The translations under genes and the position numbers were made by a program. DNA of 26,337 nt from an uncultured Collinsella sp. (GTDB lineage Bacteria > Actinomycetota > Coriobacteriia > Coriobacteriales > Coriobacteriaceae), in the NCBI GenBank assembly GCA_902496845.1, contig CABVCJ010000027.1, positions 1 to 26,337 of the forward strand, in the 5' to 3' direction. This document shows positions 8,447 through 14,706 of this stretch, in pieces (position 1 is the stretch's first letter; every line of letters starts with the position of its first letter). The notes beneath the pieces are model-generated. The model had not been told where the DNA came from and did not search any database. It worked only from the letters and a program-made list of their open reading frames with translations.

Positions 8447-9208
8447 ATGAAGGTATTCGATATCGTGTTTAGCCCGACCGGCGGAACGGAAAAGGTGTCT
8501 AACTACATTGCCAATGCGTTGGAAGGGGAAACCGTTGCTGTAGATCTGACCGATAGCGGGCTGGGTTTTCGCACGGTTGCGATGACAAAAGAGGATGTAG
8601 CCGTGATCGCGGTGCCCTCGTATGGCGGGCGAGTCCCAGCTGTGGCCGTGGAGCGCTTGGGTATGGTGCGAGGGAATGGCGCACGGGCGGTGCTGGTTTG
8701 TGTTTACGGAAACCGCGCGTATGAGGACACGCTGGTTGAGCTTGAGGACGCGGCAAAGGGCGCGGGCTTTCGGATGTTCGCGGCAGTTTCTGCCATCGCC
8801 GAGCATTCTATTGTGCGGCAGTTTGCCATCAATCGACCAGATGCTCAGGACGCGGCACAGCTCGCTGGGTTTGCGGATCAGATTCAGCAAAAGATATCTG
8901 CAGGAGATGCTTCTGAGCCGGCTATTCCGGGTAATCGTCCCTATAAGAAAGCCGGGGGCGCCGGTATGGTGCCTAAGGCCACAAAGGAGTGCACCGCTTG
9001 CGGGGTTTGCGCCACAGCGTGTCCCGTTGGCGCTATCGATAAAGACGATCCCAAGCGGGTGGACAAAAAGGCCTGCATCTCTTGCATGCGCTGTGTGTCT
9101 GTATGCCCGCGGGGCGCGCGTGGGCTAAGTCCTGTCATGCTCTCTGCGGCTACCAAGATGCTTAGCAAAGTCTGTGCCGAGCGGAAGGAGTGCGAGCTGT
9201 TTATCTAG
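8447..9208 (+). CDS. EFR1-type flavodoxin-ferredoxin fusion protein
   Basis: The 253-residue cytoplasmic protein has a flavodoxin-like N-terminus with the FMN phosphate loop SPTGGTEK (9-16) and PSYGGRVP (57-64), then a ferredoxin module with two [4Fe-4S] motifs: Cys182/185/188/192 and Cys210/213/216/220, each last Cys followed by Pro. This architecture is common in anaerobes and annotated EFR1-family ferredoxin; the electron partners are unknown. The start at 8447 is preceded by AGGGGAGG; the reading frame upstream to 8273 has no family similarity and begins inside the glnN terminator region. It is a single-gene unit between two terminators, so its context does not reveal a pathway. Confidence 0.88.
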   Translation: MKVFDIVFSPTGGTEKVSNYIANALEGETVAVDLTDSGLGFRTVAMTKEDVAVIAVPSYGGRVPAVAVERLGMVRGNGARAVLVCVYGNRAYEDTLVELEDAAKGAGFRMFAAVSAIAEHSIVRQFAINRPDAQDAAQLAGFADQIQQKISAGDASEPAIPGNRPYKKAGGAGMVPKATKECTACGVCATACPVGAIDKDDPKRVDKKACISCMRCVSVCPRGARGLSPVMLSAATKMLSKVCAERKECELFI

Positions 9209-9251
9209 CGTAAGGGCATTGAGTACTTTTCGTTTTATAACGACAAAAAGA

Positions 9252-9286
9252 ACGAACCCGTCGGGCCTTACATCCGGCGGGTTCGT
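9252..9286 (+). terminator. Probable terminator after the flavodoxin-ferredoxin gene
   Basis: A 13-bp stem (9252-9264 with 9274-9286, one G-T pair) closes a 9-base loop. The downstream tract ACATTTTC is only moderately T-rich on the plus strand. On the minus strand the hairpin is followed by CTTTTTG, so it may act in both directions, also blocking transcription from the tRNA side. Confidence 0.7.
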
Positions 9287-9298
9287 ACATTTTCGGGT

Positions 9299-9316
9299 TG
9301 GTGCCCCCAGCGGGAT
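9299..9316 (-). repeat. 18-base duplicate of the tRNA-Glu 3' end
   Basis: These 18 bases are identical to 9487-9504, the CCA-containing 3' end of the intact tRNA-Glu. About 100 bases further (9417-9432) lies a T-loop-like GGATTCGAATCC stretch. Together they look like the T-arm and 3' end of a tRNA-Glu copy separated by about 100 bases. The intact tRNA is 170 bases away. It could be a recombination or integration scar. Confidence 0.6.
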
Positions 9317-9442
9317 GTCCGCGTGCGGCTGACGCCGCCCGCCTTCGCTGCGTCGCTTCGCTCCTTGCGTGCTGCGCTGGAAAACGCTTCGCGTTTCCTC
9401 AGCTCCGCACCCTGTCGGATTCGAATCCCGGCGTTGGAGAAG

Positions 9443-9472
9443 AAAAAAACCCGTCACCGCAGGGGTAACGGG
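9443..9472 (-). terminator. Intrinsic terminator of tRNA-Glu
   Basis: Read on the minus strand, a 9-bp stem with one mismatch (9472-9464 with 9458-9450) is followed by seven T residues and then CTTC. It lies 15 bases beyond the tRNA 3' end. Confidence 0.85.
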
Positions 9473-9486
9473 CTTCTCAGATTCTG

Positions 9487-9563
9487 TGGTGCCCCCAGCG
9501 GGATTCGAACCCGCGATATCCACCTTGAAAGGGTGGCGTCCTTGGCCGCTAGACGATGGGGAC
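9487..9563 (-). tRNA. tRNA-Glu (UUC anticodon)
   Basis: The minus strand folds as a full cloverleaf. The acceptor stem GTCCCCA/TGGGGGC has one G-T pair. The D-arm contains CTAGCGGCC. The anticodon stem CCACC/GGTGG encloses the loop CTTTCAA, giving anticodon TTC for GAA/GAG. The T-arm is GCGGG-TTCGAAT-CCCGC, the discriminator is A, and CCA is encoded (9487-9489). It has its own -10 box and terminator, so it is a single-gene transcription unit. Its 3' end is duplicated at 9299-9316. Confidence 0.97.
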
Positions 9564-9573
9564 GGCGGGAAAG

Positions 9574-9579
9574 AGTATA
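9574..9579 (-). promoter_or_regulatory. -10 box of the tRNA-Glu promoter
   Basis: TATACT on the minus strand ends 10 bases upstream of the tRNA 5' end, as expected for a stable-RNA promoter. No clear -35 box was found at the usual spacing. Confidence 0.6.
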
Positions 9580-9619
9580 GCAGACTTTTTTGCCGGCGCG
9601 TATATCGTTGGCAAACTGG

Positions 9620-9635
9620 AAAACCACCACAAAGG
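9620..9635 (+). repeat. Copy of AAAACCACCACAAAGG
   Basis: This 16-base sequence recurs exactly at 9820-9835, 200 bases downstream. Here it is followed by AGCTGGCCCTCTCCCC and has no matching inverted arm, so it looks like half of the complete palindrome at 9823-9857. Confidence 0.75.
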
Positions 9636-9665
9636 AGCTGGCCCTCTCCCCCCGATCTTCAAAAA

Positions 9666-9800
9666 TCTCAATCTGTAACATCTGGGCGGGTAAATCGGCC
9701 CTATCTGTTACAGATTGAGACAAAATGCAGGCGTCGGGACGAACGTCTCAATCTGTAACAGTAAGACGACTTTTGGTGGTCTAGATGTTACAGATTGAGA
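9666..9800. repeat. Four 15-base repeats in alternating orientation at exact 40-base intervals
   Basis: TCTCAATCTGTAACA occurs at 9666-9680 and 9746-9760; its exact reverse complement occurs at 9706-9720 and 9786-9800. Starts are exactly 40 bases apart and the three separating segments are all 25 bases, with mutually different sequences. Neighbouring copies can therefore form 15-16 bp perfect hairpins with 25-base loops. The two reverse-orientation copies share a longer 19-base match (9706-9724, 9786-9804). No gene lies in the array, which sits between the tRNA-Glu promoter and the 3' end of the MurT-GatD gene. Confidence 0.93.
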
Positions 9801-9822
9801 CAAACCGCTGGGACGGGTCAAA

Positions 9823-9857
9823 ACCACCACAAAGGTACCTGTCCCCTTTGTGGTGGT
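9823..9857. repeat. REP-like perfect palindrome after murT-gatD
   Basis: ACCACCACAAAGG (9823-9835) pairs perfectly with CCTTTGTGGTGGT (9845-9857) around a 9-base loop. On the minus strand it begins seven bases after the murT-gatD stop and is followed by TTTTG, so it can double as that gene's terminator. Its form resembles REP palindromes that RAYT (TnpA_REP) enzymes mobilise; no such gene is in the window, so that link is inference. Confidence 0.75.
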
Positions 9858-9863
9858 AGGGCG

Positions 9864-12041
9864 CTAGGGGAGGAGCTTCATGGCTGCGTCGTGGGCGGCG
9901 TGCTCGTAGGTGTCGTCGAGGGGCTTGAGCGGCAGCAGAGCGTTGGCCTGTGCGTCGCCGCGGCGCTCGAGAGCGTGGGCAATCAGCCAGTCGGCGAGTT
10001 CGGGGTTCTTGGGCAGCGCCGGGCCATGCAGGTACGTGCCGATGACGCCCTTGTAGATGAGGCCCTCAAAGCCATCGTCGCCGTTGTTTCCGGTGCCCGT
10101 GACAACGGACGTTCCGAGCGGCGTGGCCTCTGCATCGAGCAGGGTGCGGCCGCCGTGGTTCTCGAATCCCACAAAGGGCTCGGGTGCCAGGTCGGTCTTG
10201 ACGGCGACGTTGCCGATTAGGCGGTTGGAGCCGCGCACGGTCTCGGCGGCAATGACGCCCAGGCCCTCGATGCGATCCTCGCCCATGTAGTACGAACGAC
10301 CGAGCAGCTGATAGCTGCCGCAGATGGCAAGCAGCGAGCCTCCATCCTCAACATATGCCGCGACCTTGTCTTTTTGGGTGAGCAGCTCGTGCGCCACGGC
10401 CAACTGGTCGCGATCAGAGCCGCCGCCCATCATGACGATATCGGCATCGGTAAGGTCGAGCATCTCGCCCATACGGACCTCGTCCACGCGCACGGGAATG
10501 CCGCGCCAGGCGCAGCGGCGCTCGAGCGCGATAACGTTGCCGCCGTCGCCGTAGAGATTGAGCGCATCGGGATACAGGTAGACGATACGCAACGGGCGCG
10601 AAAGCTCGACCGGCACGACGGCGGAAGGGATGGCGCTGCCATCGGCGCGGGCTACGGCGCGTCCGGCAACAGCGTCGGCGGTGGCGCCCTTCAGTCCGTC
10701 GAGCTCCTTGACCAGCGGCGGGAAGGCCGTGTAATTGGCGACGGCGTAGAAGGTGACATCGGCGGCCTCGTCCGCCACGGCGCCGATCGCCTGCTCGATA
10801 TTCGAGATGATGGCGGCATTGATGCCGGCGTACTTGAGGCGCACCTGCATATCGTGTGCACGCGTGCCGCCGGCAAAGGCGACAAGCCCTGGGGTATCGG
10901 CGATGCGCTCGAAGTCGACGTCGTAGATCCAGGAGACATCGTGGCCGTCAGCGTCGTTGTCGTTAAGGAAGAAAGCGCAGAGTCTGCCGCCCGCCGTCTT
11001 AATGGACTGGATCTGTCGATCGAAGCCCACGGGATTCTTGGCCAGGTTTGCCTCGACAGTGCGACCGGCAATATCCCAGCGGCCCATGCGTCCGCCGGCG
11101 GGCACGTAGGCATCGAGCGTGGGCTGCAGGTGCGCCGTATCCACGCCCAACTCATGTGCGGCAAAGAATGCGGCGGCAACGTTATAGACCATATATAAGC
11201 CGTTGTAGCGCGTGGCGATGTGCGCGGCTGGCGCGCTGGAATCAGATCCAAACACCAGGTCAAAACCATAGCCATCGCGACTGAGCTCCACATTCGTTAC
11301 GCGGCGGACCAGTGCGGGGCGTGTCCAACCGCACGAGGGGCAATGGTAGGCGCCGAGTTGACCATACTGTACGTAGTCGTACTCCAACGGGGCGTTGCAC
11401 TGCGAGCAAAAACGCGAGTCGCTGATGCGGTCAGACTCGGTGTTGGTGGCGCCATCGATGCCAAAGGCAATACTCGCGTTGGGAACGCGCGCGGCAATCG
11501 AGGCGCACAGCGGGTCGTCGGCGTTGTAGATGAGCGTCGTTGCCGGCGAAAGCTCCAACGCGTGGGCGATGACCTCCTGGGTGTGATCGATCTCGCCATA
11601 GCGATCCAGCTGGTCACGGAACAGGTTGAGCAGCACGAAGTACGTCGGCTTGAGCTTGGGCAGGACGCGCACGGTGTAGAGCTCATCGCATTCAAAAACG
11701 CCCACGCGCTTGCCGCCGCCGGCTTGCTTGAGGCCGCTGCGCGCCTCGAGTAGTGCGCCCACCACGCCCGGCTCCATGTTGTTGCCGGCGCGGTTGCATA
11801 CCACGGTGGCGCCGCTGGCGGCAACGGCGTCGGCGATCAGGTTCGAAGTGGTGGTCTTACCGTTGGTGCCGGTGATCACCACGCTGCGGTCGACAAGACT
11901 CGCGAGGTCGCTCAGCAGCTCGGGGTTGATCTTCATGGCGATGCGGCCGGGGAGTACGCCGCCCTGGCGCTTAAGGACGGAGCGCAGCCCCCAGCGGGCG
12001 ATATCGCTCGAGGTGCAGGCAAGAGATGAGCGGAGGTTCAT
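9864..12041 (-). CDS. MurT-GatD fusion: lipid II isoglutaminyl synthase in one chain
   Basis: The 725-residue protein joins two enzymes that are separate subunits in Staphylococcus and Streptococcus. Residues 1-455 are MurT-like: P-loop TGTNGKTTT (58-66), a four-cysteine zinc ribbon (Cys212, 215, 234, 237), and the DUF1727 stretch NDNDADGHDVSWIYD (about 360-374). Residues about 483-690 are a GatD-type glutamine amidotransferase with nucleophile Cys574 (ICGSYQLLG) and His672 (GTYLHGP). A roughly 30-residue linker with no conserved motif joins them. Together they amidate D-glutamate in the lipid II stem at the inner membrane face. ATG at 12039-12041 follows AGGAAC. It is last in a minus-strand operon, 45 bases after the preceding gene, and ends at a hairpin. 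Confidence 0.93.
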   Translation of the reverse strand: MNLRSSLACTSSDIARWGLRSVLKRQGGVLPGRIAMKINPELLSDLASLVDRSVVITGTNGKTTTSNLIADAVAASGATVVCNRAGNNMEPGVVGALLEARSGLKQAGGGKRVGVFECDELYTVRVLPKLKPTYFVLLNLFRDQLDRYGEIDHTQEVIAHALELSPATTLIYNADDPLCASIAARVPNASIAFGIDGATNTESDRISDSRFCSQCNAPLEYDYVQYGQLGAYHCPSCGWTRPALVRRVTNVELSRDGYGFDLVFGSDSSAPAAHIATRYNGLYMVYNVAAAFFAAHELGVDTAHLQPTLDAYVPAGGRMGRWDIAGRTVEANLAKNPVGFDRQIQSIKTAGGRLCAFFLNDNDADGHDVSWIYDVDFERIADTPGLVAFAGGTRAHDMQVRLKYAGINAAIISNIEQAIGAVADEAADVTFYAVANYTAFPPLVKELDGLKGATADAVAGRAVARADGSAIPSAVVPVELSRPLRIVYLYPDALNLYGDGGNVIALERRCAWRGIPVRVDEVRMGEMLDLTDADIVMMGGGSDRDQLAVAHELLTQKDKVAAYVEDGGSLLAICGSYQLLGRSYYMGEDRIEGLGVIAAETVRGSNRLIGNVAVKTDLAPEPFVGFENHGGRTLLDAEATPLGTSVVTGTGNNGDDGFEGLIYKGVIGTYLHGPALPKNPELADWLIAHALERRGDAQANALLPLKPLDDTYEHAAHDAAMKLLP

Positions 12042-12086
12042 GAAACCGTTCCTAACGTAAACGACATGGTCGGGTCGAGTGCGTCA

Positions 12087-13130
12087 CTAAAATCCGTAGC
12101 GGCGCGCAAATTCCTGGGCAAGCTGCGACACGTCTTCGCAGGCATTGGCCCAGGGGGCAAAGTCGGGAGTGTCCGAGATAATGCCGTCCGCTTCCCAAAC
12201 GGCCTGGTGCGAAAGATCCCAGGGATCGCGTGGCTCGGGCCGGCAGGGAAGGTACGGCGTCTGGTACATGGGATTCAGCAAGAAGAACGCGCCGCCCTCG
12301 CAGCGGTTAGCAAACTCGCGCAGCGCGCGCACCGCCGGACGCATCTTGTTCGTTTTGAACAATAGGATTGTGCGGGCGAGCAGGTACCAAGGGGAGTTCT
12401 CGAGTGCATCGGCTCCCACCTGTTCCTCGAGCTGGTGAGCAAGGGCAAAAAAGCCGTCCTGGTCTTCCAGGCGTGCGAGGGCAAGCAGCACGGTGCCGGC
12501 GGCACGGGTGGGATAGCCTTCTGCCTTAAGGACGCGGCGGGCGTAGTTGGCGGCAGCGCGGTAGCGGGCGCTCGCCATGCACAGCTGCGAGATGGCCTCG
12601 AGCGTGTGAAGCCACCCGATAAGCGCCGGCTCGCTTACGGTGAGCTCTGCCGCCGTCACGCCGTCCGTCAAAACTTTGTTGGCCCAGTAGTGTGGGGCCT
12701 CCATATCGAACCCGGGCACGCTTTGCTGCAGGTAATCGGCCGTGGTTGCCTCGAGCTTCATCAGGTCGCCCAGGCAGGCGTCAACGGGCGTGTCGGCCAG
12801 GATGATGGCGAGCAGCTGCGCGTCGACGGCCAGTGCATCGACGCGGACAATCTTGAGCAGCTCATCGCGCATGTCGTCGAACAGGCGATTGCGCGTCTGC
12901 TCGAACTCCTCGTCACTGCCCATGTCCTCGATGCGATGGAGCTCGTCGAGCAGGTGGCGATGAACACCGGCATAGGACAGCAGCGCCTGGGCATGCTCGG
13001 ACTGCGCATACTTTTGGGGATTCGTACTAATGTCGTTATGGACAAGCTCGCGTGCTGCATCGGTGAGCTCGGGGTGCGATGCCAGATAGGTGCGCTCCAA
13101 GTAGGCGGGGATGTAGACGCTCGGATCCAT
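12087..13130 (-). CDS. Helical-repeat protein of unknown function, paralogue of its upstream neighbour
   Basis: I do not recognise a named family in this 347-residue protein. It is soluble, rich in Leu/Ala/Glu helices of tetratricopeptide type (for example SARYRAAANYARRVLKAEGYPTRAAGTVLLALARLE, then NSPWYLLARTILLFKTNKMRPAVRALREFANRCEGGAFFLLNP), with no signal peptide or membrane segment. The C-terminal half aligns loosely with the 358-residue protein encoded just upstream: a helix pair ending in A-x-L-E, a P-W-x-L block, A-L-R-x-x-A, and a terminal FAPW/FAAW block. So the two look like diverged paralogues. Its ATG overlaps the upstream stop (TAATG). It is 45 bases ahead of the MurT-GatD gene, suggesting a role linked to peptidoglycan, which is context only. 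Confidence 0.8.
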   Translation of the reverse strand: MDPSVYIPAYLERTYLASHPELTDAARELVHNDISTNPQKYAQSEHAQALLSYAGVHRHLLDELHRIEDMGSDEEFEQTRNRLFDDMRDELLKIVRVDALAVDAQLLAIILADTPVDACLGDLMKLEATTADYLQQSVPGFDMEAPHYWANKVLTDGVTAAELTVSEPALIGWLHTLEAISQLCMASARYRAAANYARRVLKAEGYPTRAAGTVLLALARLEDQDGFFALAHQLEEQVGADALENSPWYLLARTILLFKTNKMRPAVRALREFANRCEGGAFFLLNPMYQTPYLPCRPEPRDPWDLSHQAVWEADGIISDTPDFAPWANACEDVSQLAQEFARRYGF

Positions 13131-14206
13131 TAGAGGTCCCCTCCCTTAAATGGAAGCCCCTGCTCGGCTGCGCGCAGGATGCGCTCGTCGATCTGGGAAC
13201 GCACGATGTCGTTGGTGGCGACCCAGGCGGCAAAGCTGGCGTTGTCGGGAGCGCCCAGGCCCTCCTGCAGTACCGGCGTCGCTTCGGACAGTGCAAGGAC
13301 GAGCTCGTCGGTGGAGCCTGCACCCACGTTGACGCGGGCATAGACGCCATCGGGAAACTCGGTTTGGAAGTAGAGCGCCTCGGCTGCGTGCGGGCACGAG
13401 CGTGCAAGGATGCGCAAGTAGTGCTCGGCGCCCTCGTAGTCCAGCTCGCGCCAGGCAGCGCTCATCAGCGCGATGAGCGTCCACGGGTCCAAGTCGCGCT
13501 CCGCGTCCTTGGGACGACGGCGCAGTGGCGTGTTGGCGAGATAGGGTACGGAGTGGGCAGAGCGAAAGCGCTTGAGTTCCTCGGCGGGGTATTCGAGCTT
13601 TGCCATGGCGAGCATCGCGGTGTGGCGGACACCGGCCGGATCGTTGGGGGCAAAGTCCAGGCTGCGGTTTGCGGCTTCGAGTGACATACGGTAGCGGCCG
13701 CTAATGAGGGCGCGCGACGCAAGGGCGGCAAGCCAGCGCAGGTAGGGGCGGCGCATAAGGTCGCCCGCGGCCTCGCGCTCGTAGGGGTCCTGCGCCGAGG
13801 CGATCTTGAGCGCCAAGTCGTGCTCGACTTCATCGCGCTTGGATACCAAGTACTGTACGTATTCCTCGTTGGATTCGGCGGTGAGCGCCGTCAGCATGCG
13901 CTGGGCATCCCAGTTGGTCGGATCGAGTGCGGCCGCCTCGCGGAGCATGTTCTCGGCAGCTGTCTCTTCTTGCTCTGCCTGGGTATCGTCAGGGATAAAG
14001 GGAATGCGGTAGTCGACAGCCTCGACCACCTTGGCAATGAGGTGCCCGGCGCGGTCGCGGTCGTGCACGATGAGCGGTGCGGGGTTGCGGGTGAATTGTT
14101 CCATCAGACGCTCTACGGCGGCAGCGTCGGTGAGCGGGATATTGTCGCGGCGCAAGGCCTCAAGAACGAGGCGATGGCAATCCTCTTGAATGGGATCGAA
14201 TGCCAT
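13130..14206 (-). CDS. Helical-repeat (TPR-like) protein of unknown function
   Basis: This 358-residue soluble protein is the first gene of the operon leading to MurT-GatD. It starts at 14206, with AAGGAGG upstream, rather than at an in-frame start at 14236. Repeated helical hairpins include MLREAAALDPTNWDAQRMLTALTAE (about residues 86-110), GRYRMSLEAANRSLDFAPNDPAGVRHTAMLAMAKLEYPAEE, and DYEGAEHYLRILARSCPHAAEALYFQTEFPDG; the N-x-D/P-x-G-turn pattern is typical of TPR proteins. The segment YLRILARSCPHAAEALYF faintly recalls ST7-like proteins. No catalytic motif is visible. The stop overlaps the next gene's start by one base, so the paired paralogues are probably made in equal amounts and may form a complex. 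Confidence 0.8.
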   Translation of the reverse strand: MAFDPIQEDCHRLVLEALRRDNIPLTDAAAVERLMEQFTRNPAPLIVHDRDRAGHLIAKVVEAVDYRIPFIPDDTQAEQEETAAENMLREAAALDPTNWDAQRMLTALTAESNEEYVQYLVSKRDEVEHDLALKIASAQDPYEREAAGDLMRRPYLRWLAALASRALISGRYRMSLEAANRSLDFAPNDPAGVRHTAMLAMAKLEYPAEELKRFRSAHSVPYLANTPLRRRPKDAERDLDPWTLIALMSAAWRELDYEGAEHYLRILARSCPHAAEALYFQTEFPDGVYARVNVGAGSTDELVLALSEATPVLQEGLGAPDNASFAAWVATNDIVRSQIDERILRAAEQGLPFKGGDL

Positions 14207-14455
14207 GGGGCCTCCTTTGCTGCGGTTAGGGTTCAAATGTTTCTATATAAGGTTCTAGTTTACCCGCATGTGGCACACCGGGGGTGCCGCACTTGGACTT
14301 GCACCTTTGCACCACGAAGACGGATGTCGCACAAATGTCGGCACCTTGGACGACCGAGTGGTATCACGGTGCCGCAAACGGTCGATTTTTGGCGGCGAAC
14401 GGTGCATATTTTGGAGGGGCACCGTCCTGCCCAGGATATGTAGTCAACCTTGATA

Positions 14456-14520
14456 AAACGTTTGCCCAGCTTGGGAGTATGAATGCCGCACAAGGGTCTT
14501 CAGGGATAGAAAAAACGTTT
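14456..14520. promoter_or_regulatory. Pair of AAACGTTT palindromes, candidate operators
   Basis: AAACGTTT occurs at 14456-14463 and 14513-14520, 57 bases apart, upstream of the iron alcohol dehydrogenase. A CG-centred palindrome of this kind resembles LacI-family operator cores. No such regulator is in the window, so this is tentative. Confidence 0.3.
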
Positions 14521-14639
14521 CATCATTGGCGGCTTTAGGTGAATAACTGACCAACCAGAACGGTAAAATAGTGTTTGTCTGAGCGTTGAGACGTTTAGAC
14601 ATCGCGCATTGTCATCGCCGGCAACGCGCAAACCGGTCC

Positions 14640-14666
14640 TAACGGAGCCAATTGGGTGCTCCGTTA
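14640..14666 (+). other. Perfect 9-bp leader hairpin ahead of the iron alcohol dehydrogenase
   Basis: TAACGGAGC (14640-14648) pairs with GCTCCGTTA (14658-14666) around a 9-base loop, ending 28 bases before the AGGAGG ribosome site. It is followed by TATACG rather than a T-run, so it is more likely a leader structure than a terminator. Confidence 0.5.
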
Positions 14667-14706
14667 TATACGCAAGTCTAAGAGGGGCTTGTTTAGGAGG
14701 CACAGT

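Larger units (their letters stand above)
14207..14706. other. 500-base divergent intergenic region with palindromes and a structured adh leader
   Basis: No convincing gene lies here. The left part (14268-14500) has four loosely repeated TGCCGCA(C/A)-like motifs at 14285, 14325, 14370 and 14484. Two AAACGTTT palindromes lie at 14456-14463 and 14513-14520, and a related GACGTTT at 14589. A weak -10-like TAAAAT lies near 14567. The right part holds an imperfect GCGC-ended hairpin (about 14605-14630) and a perfect 9-bp hairpin (14640-14666). It must also hold the minus-strand promoter of the helical-repeat/MurT-GatD operon near 14225-14260. Confidence 0.55.

Noticed and set aside
9125..9523. 132-codon minus-strand frame overlapping tRNA-Glu
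   Set aside because: It reads through a tRNA, a terminator and the tRNA 3' duplicate, giving the usual SNPAGGT-like artefact of tRNA regions.
9666..9800. CRISPR array
   Set aside because: The repeats are 15 bases, alternate in orientation, number only four, and no cas gene is nearby; reported instead as an inverted-repeat array.
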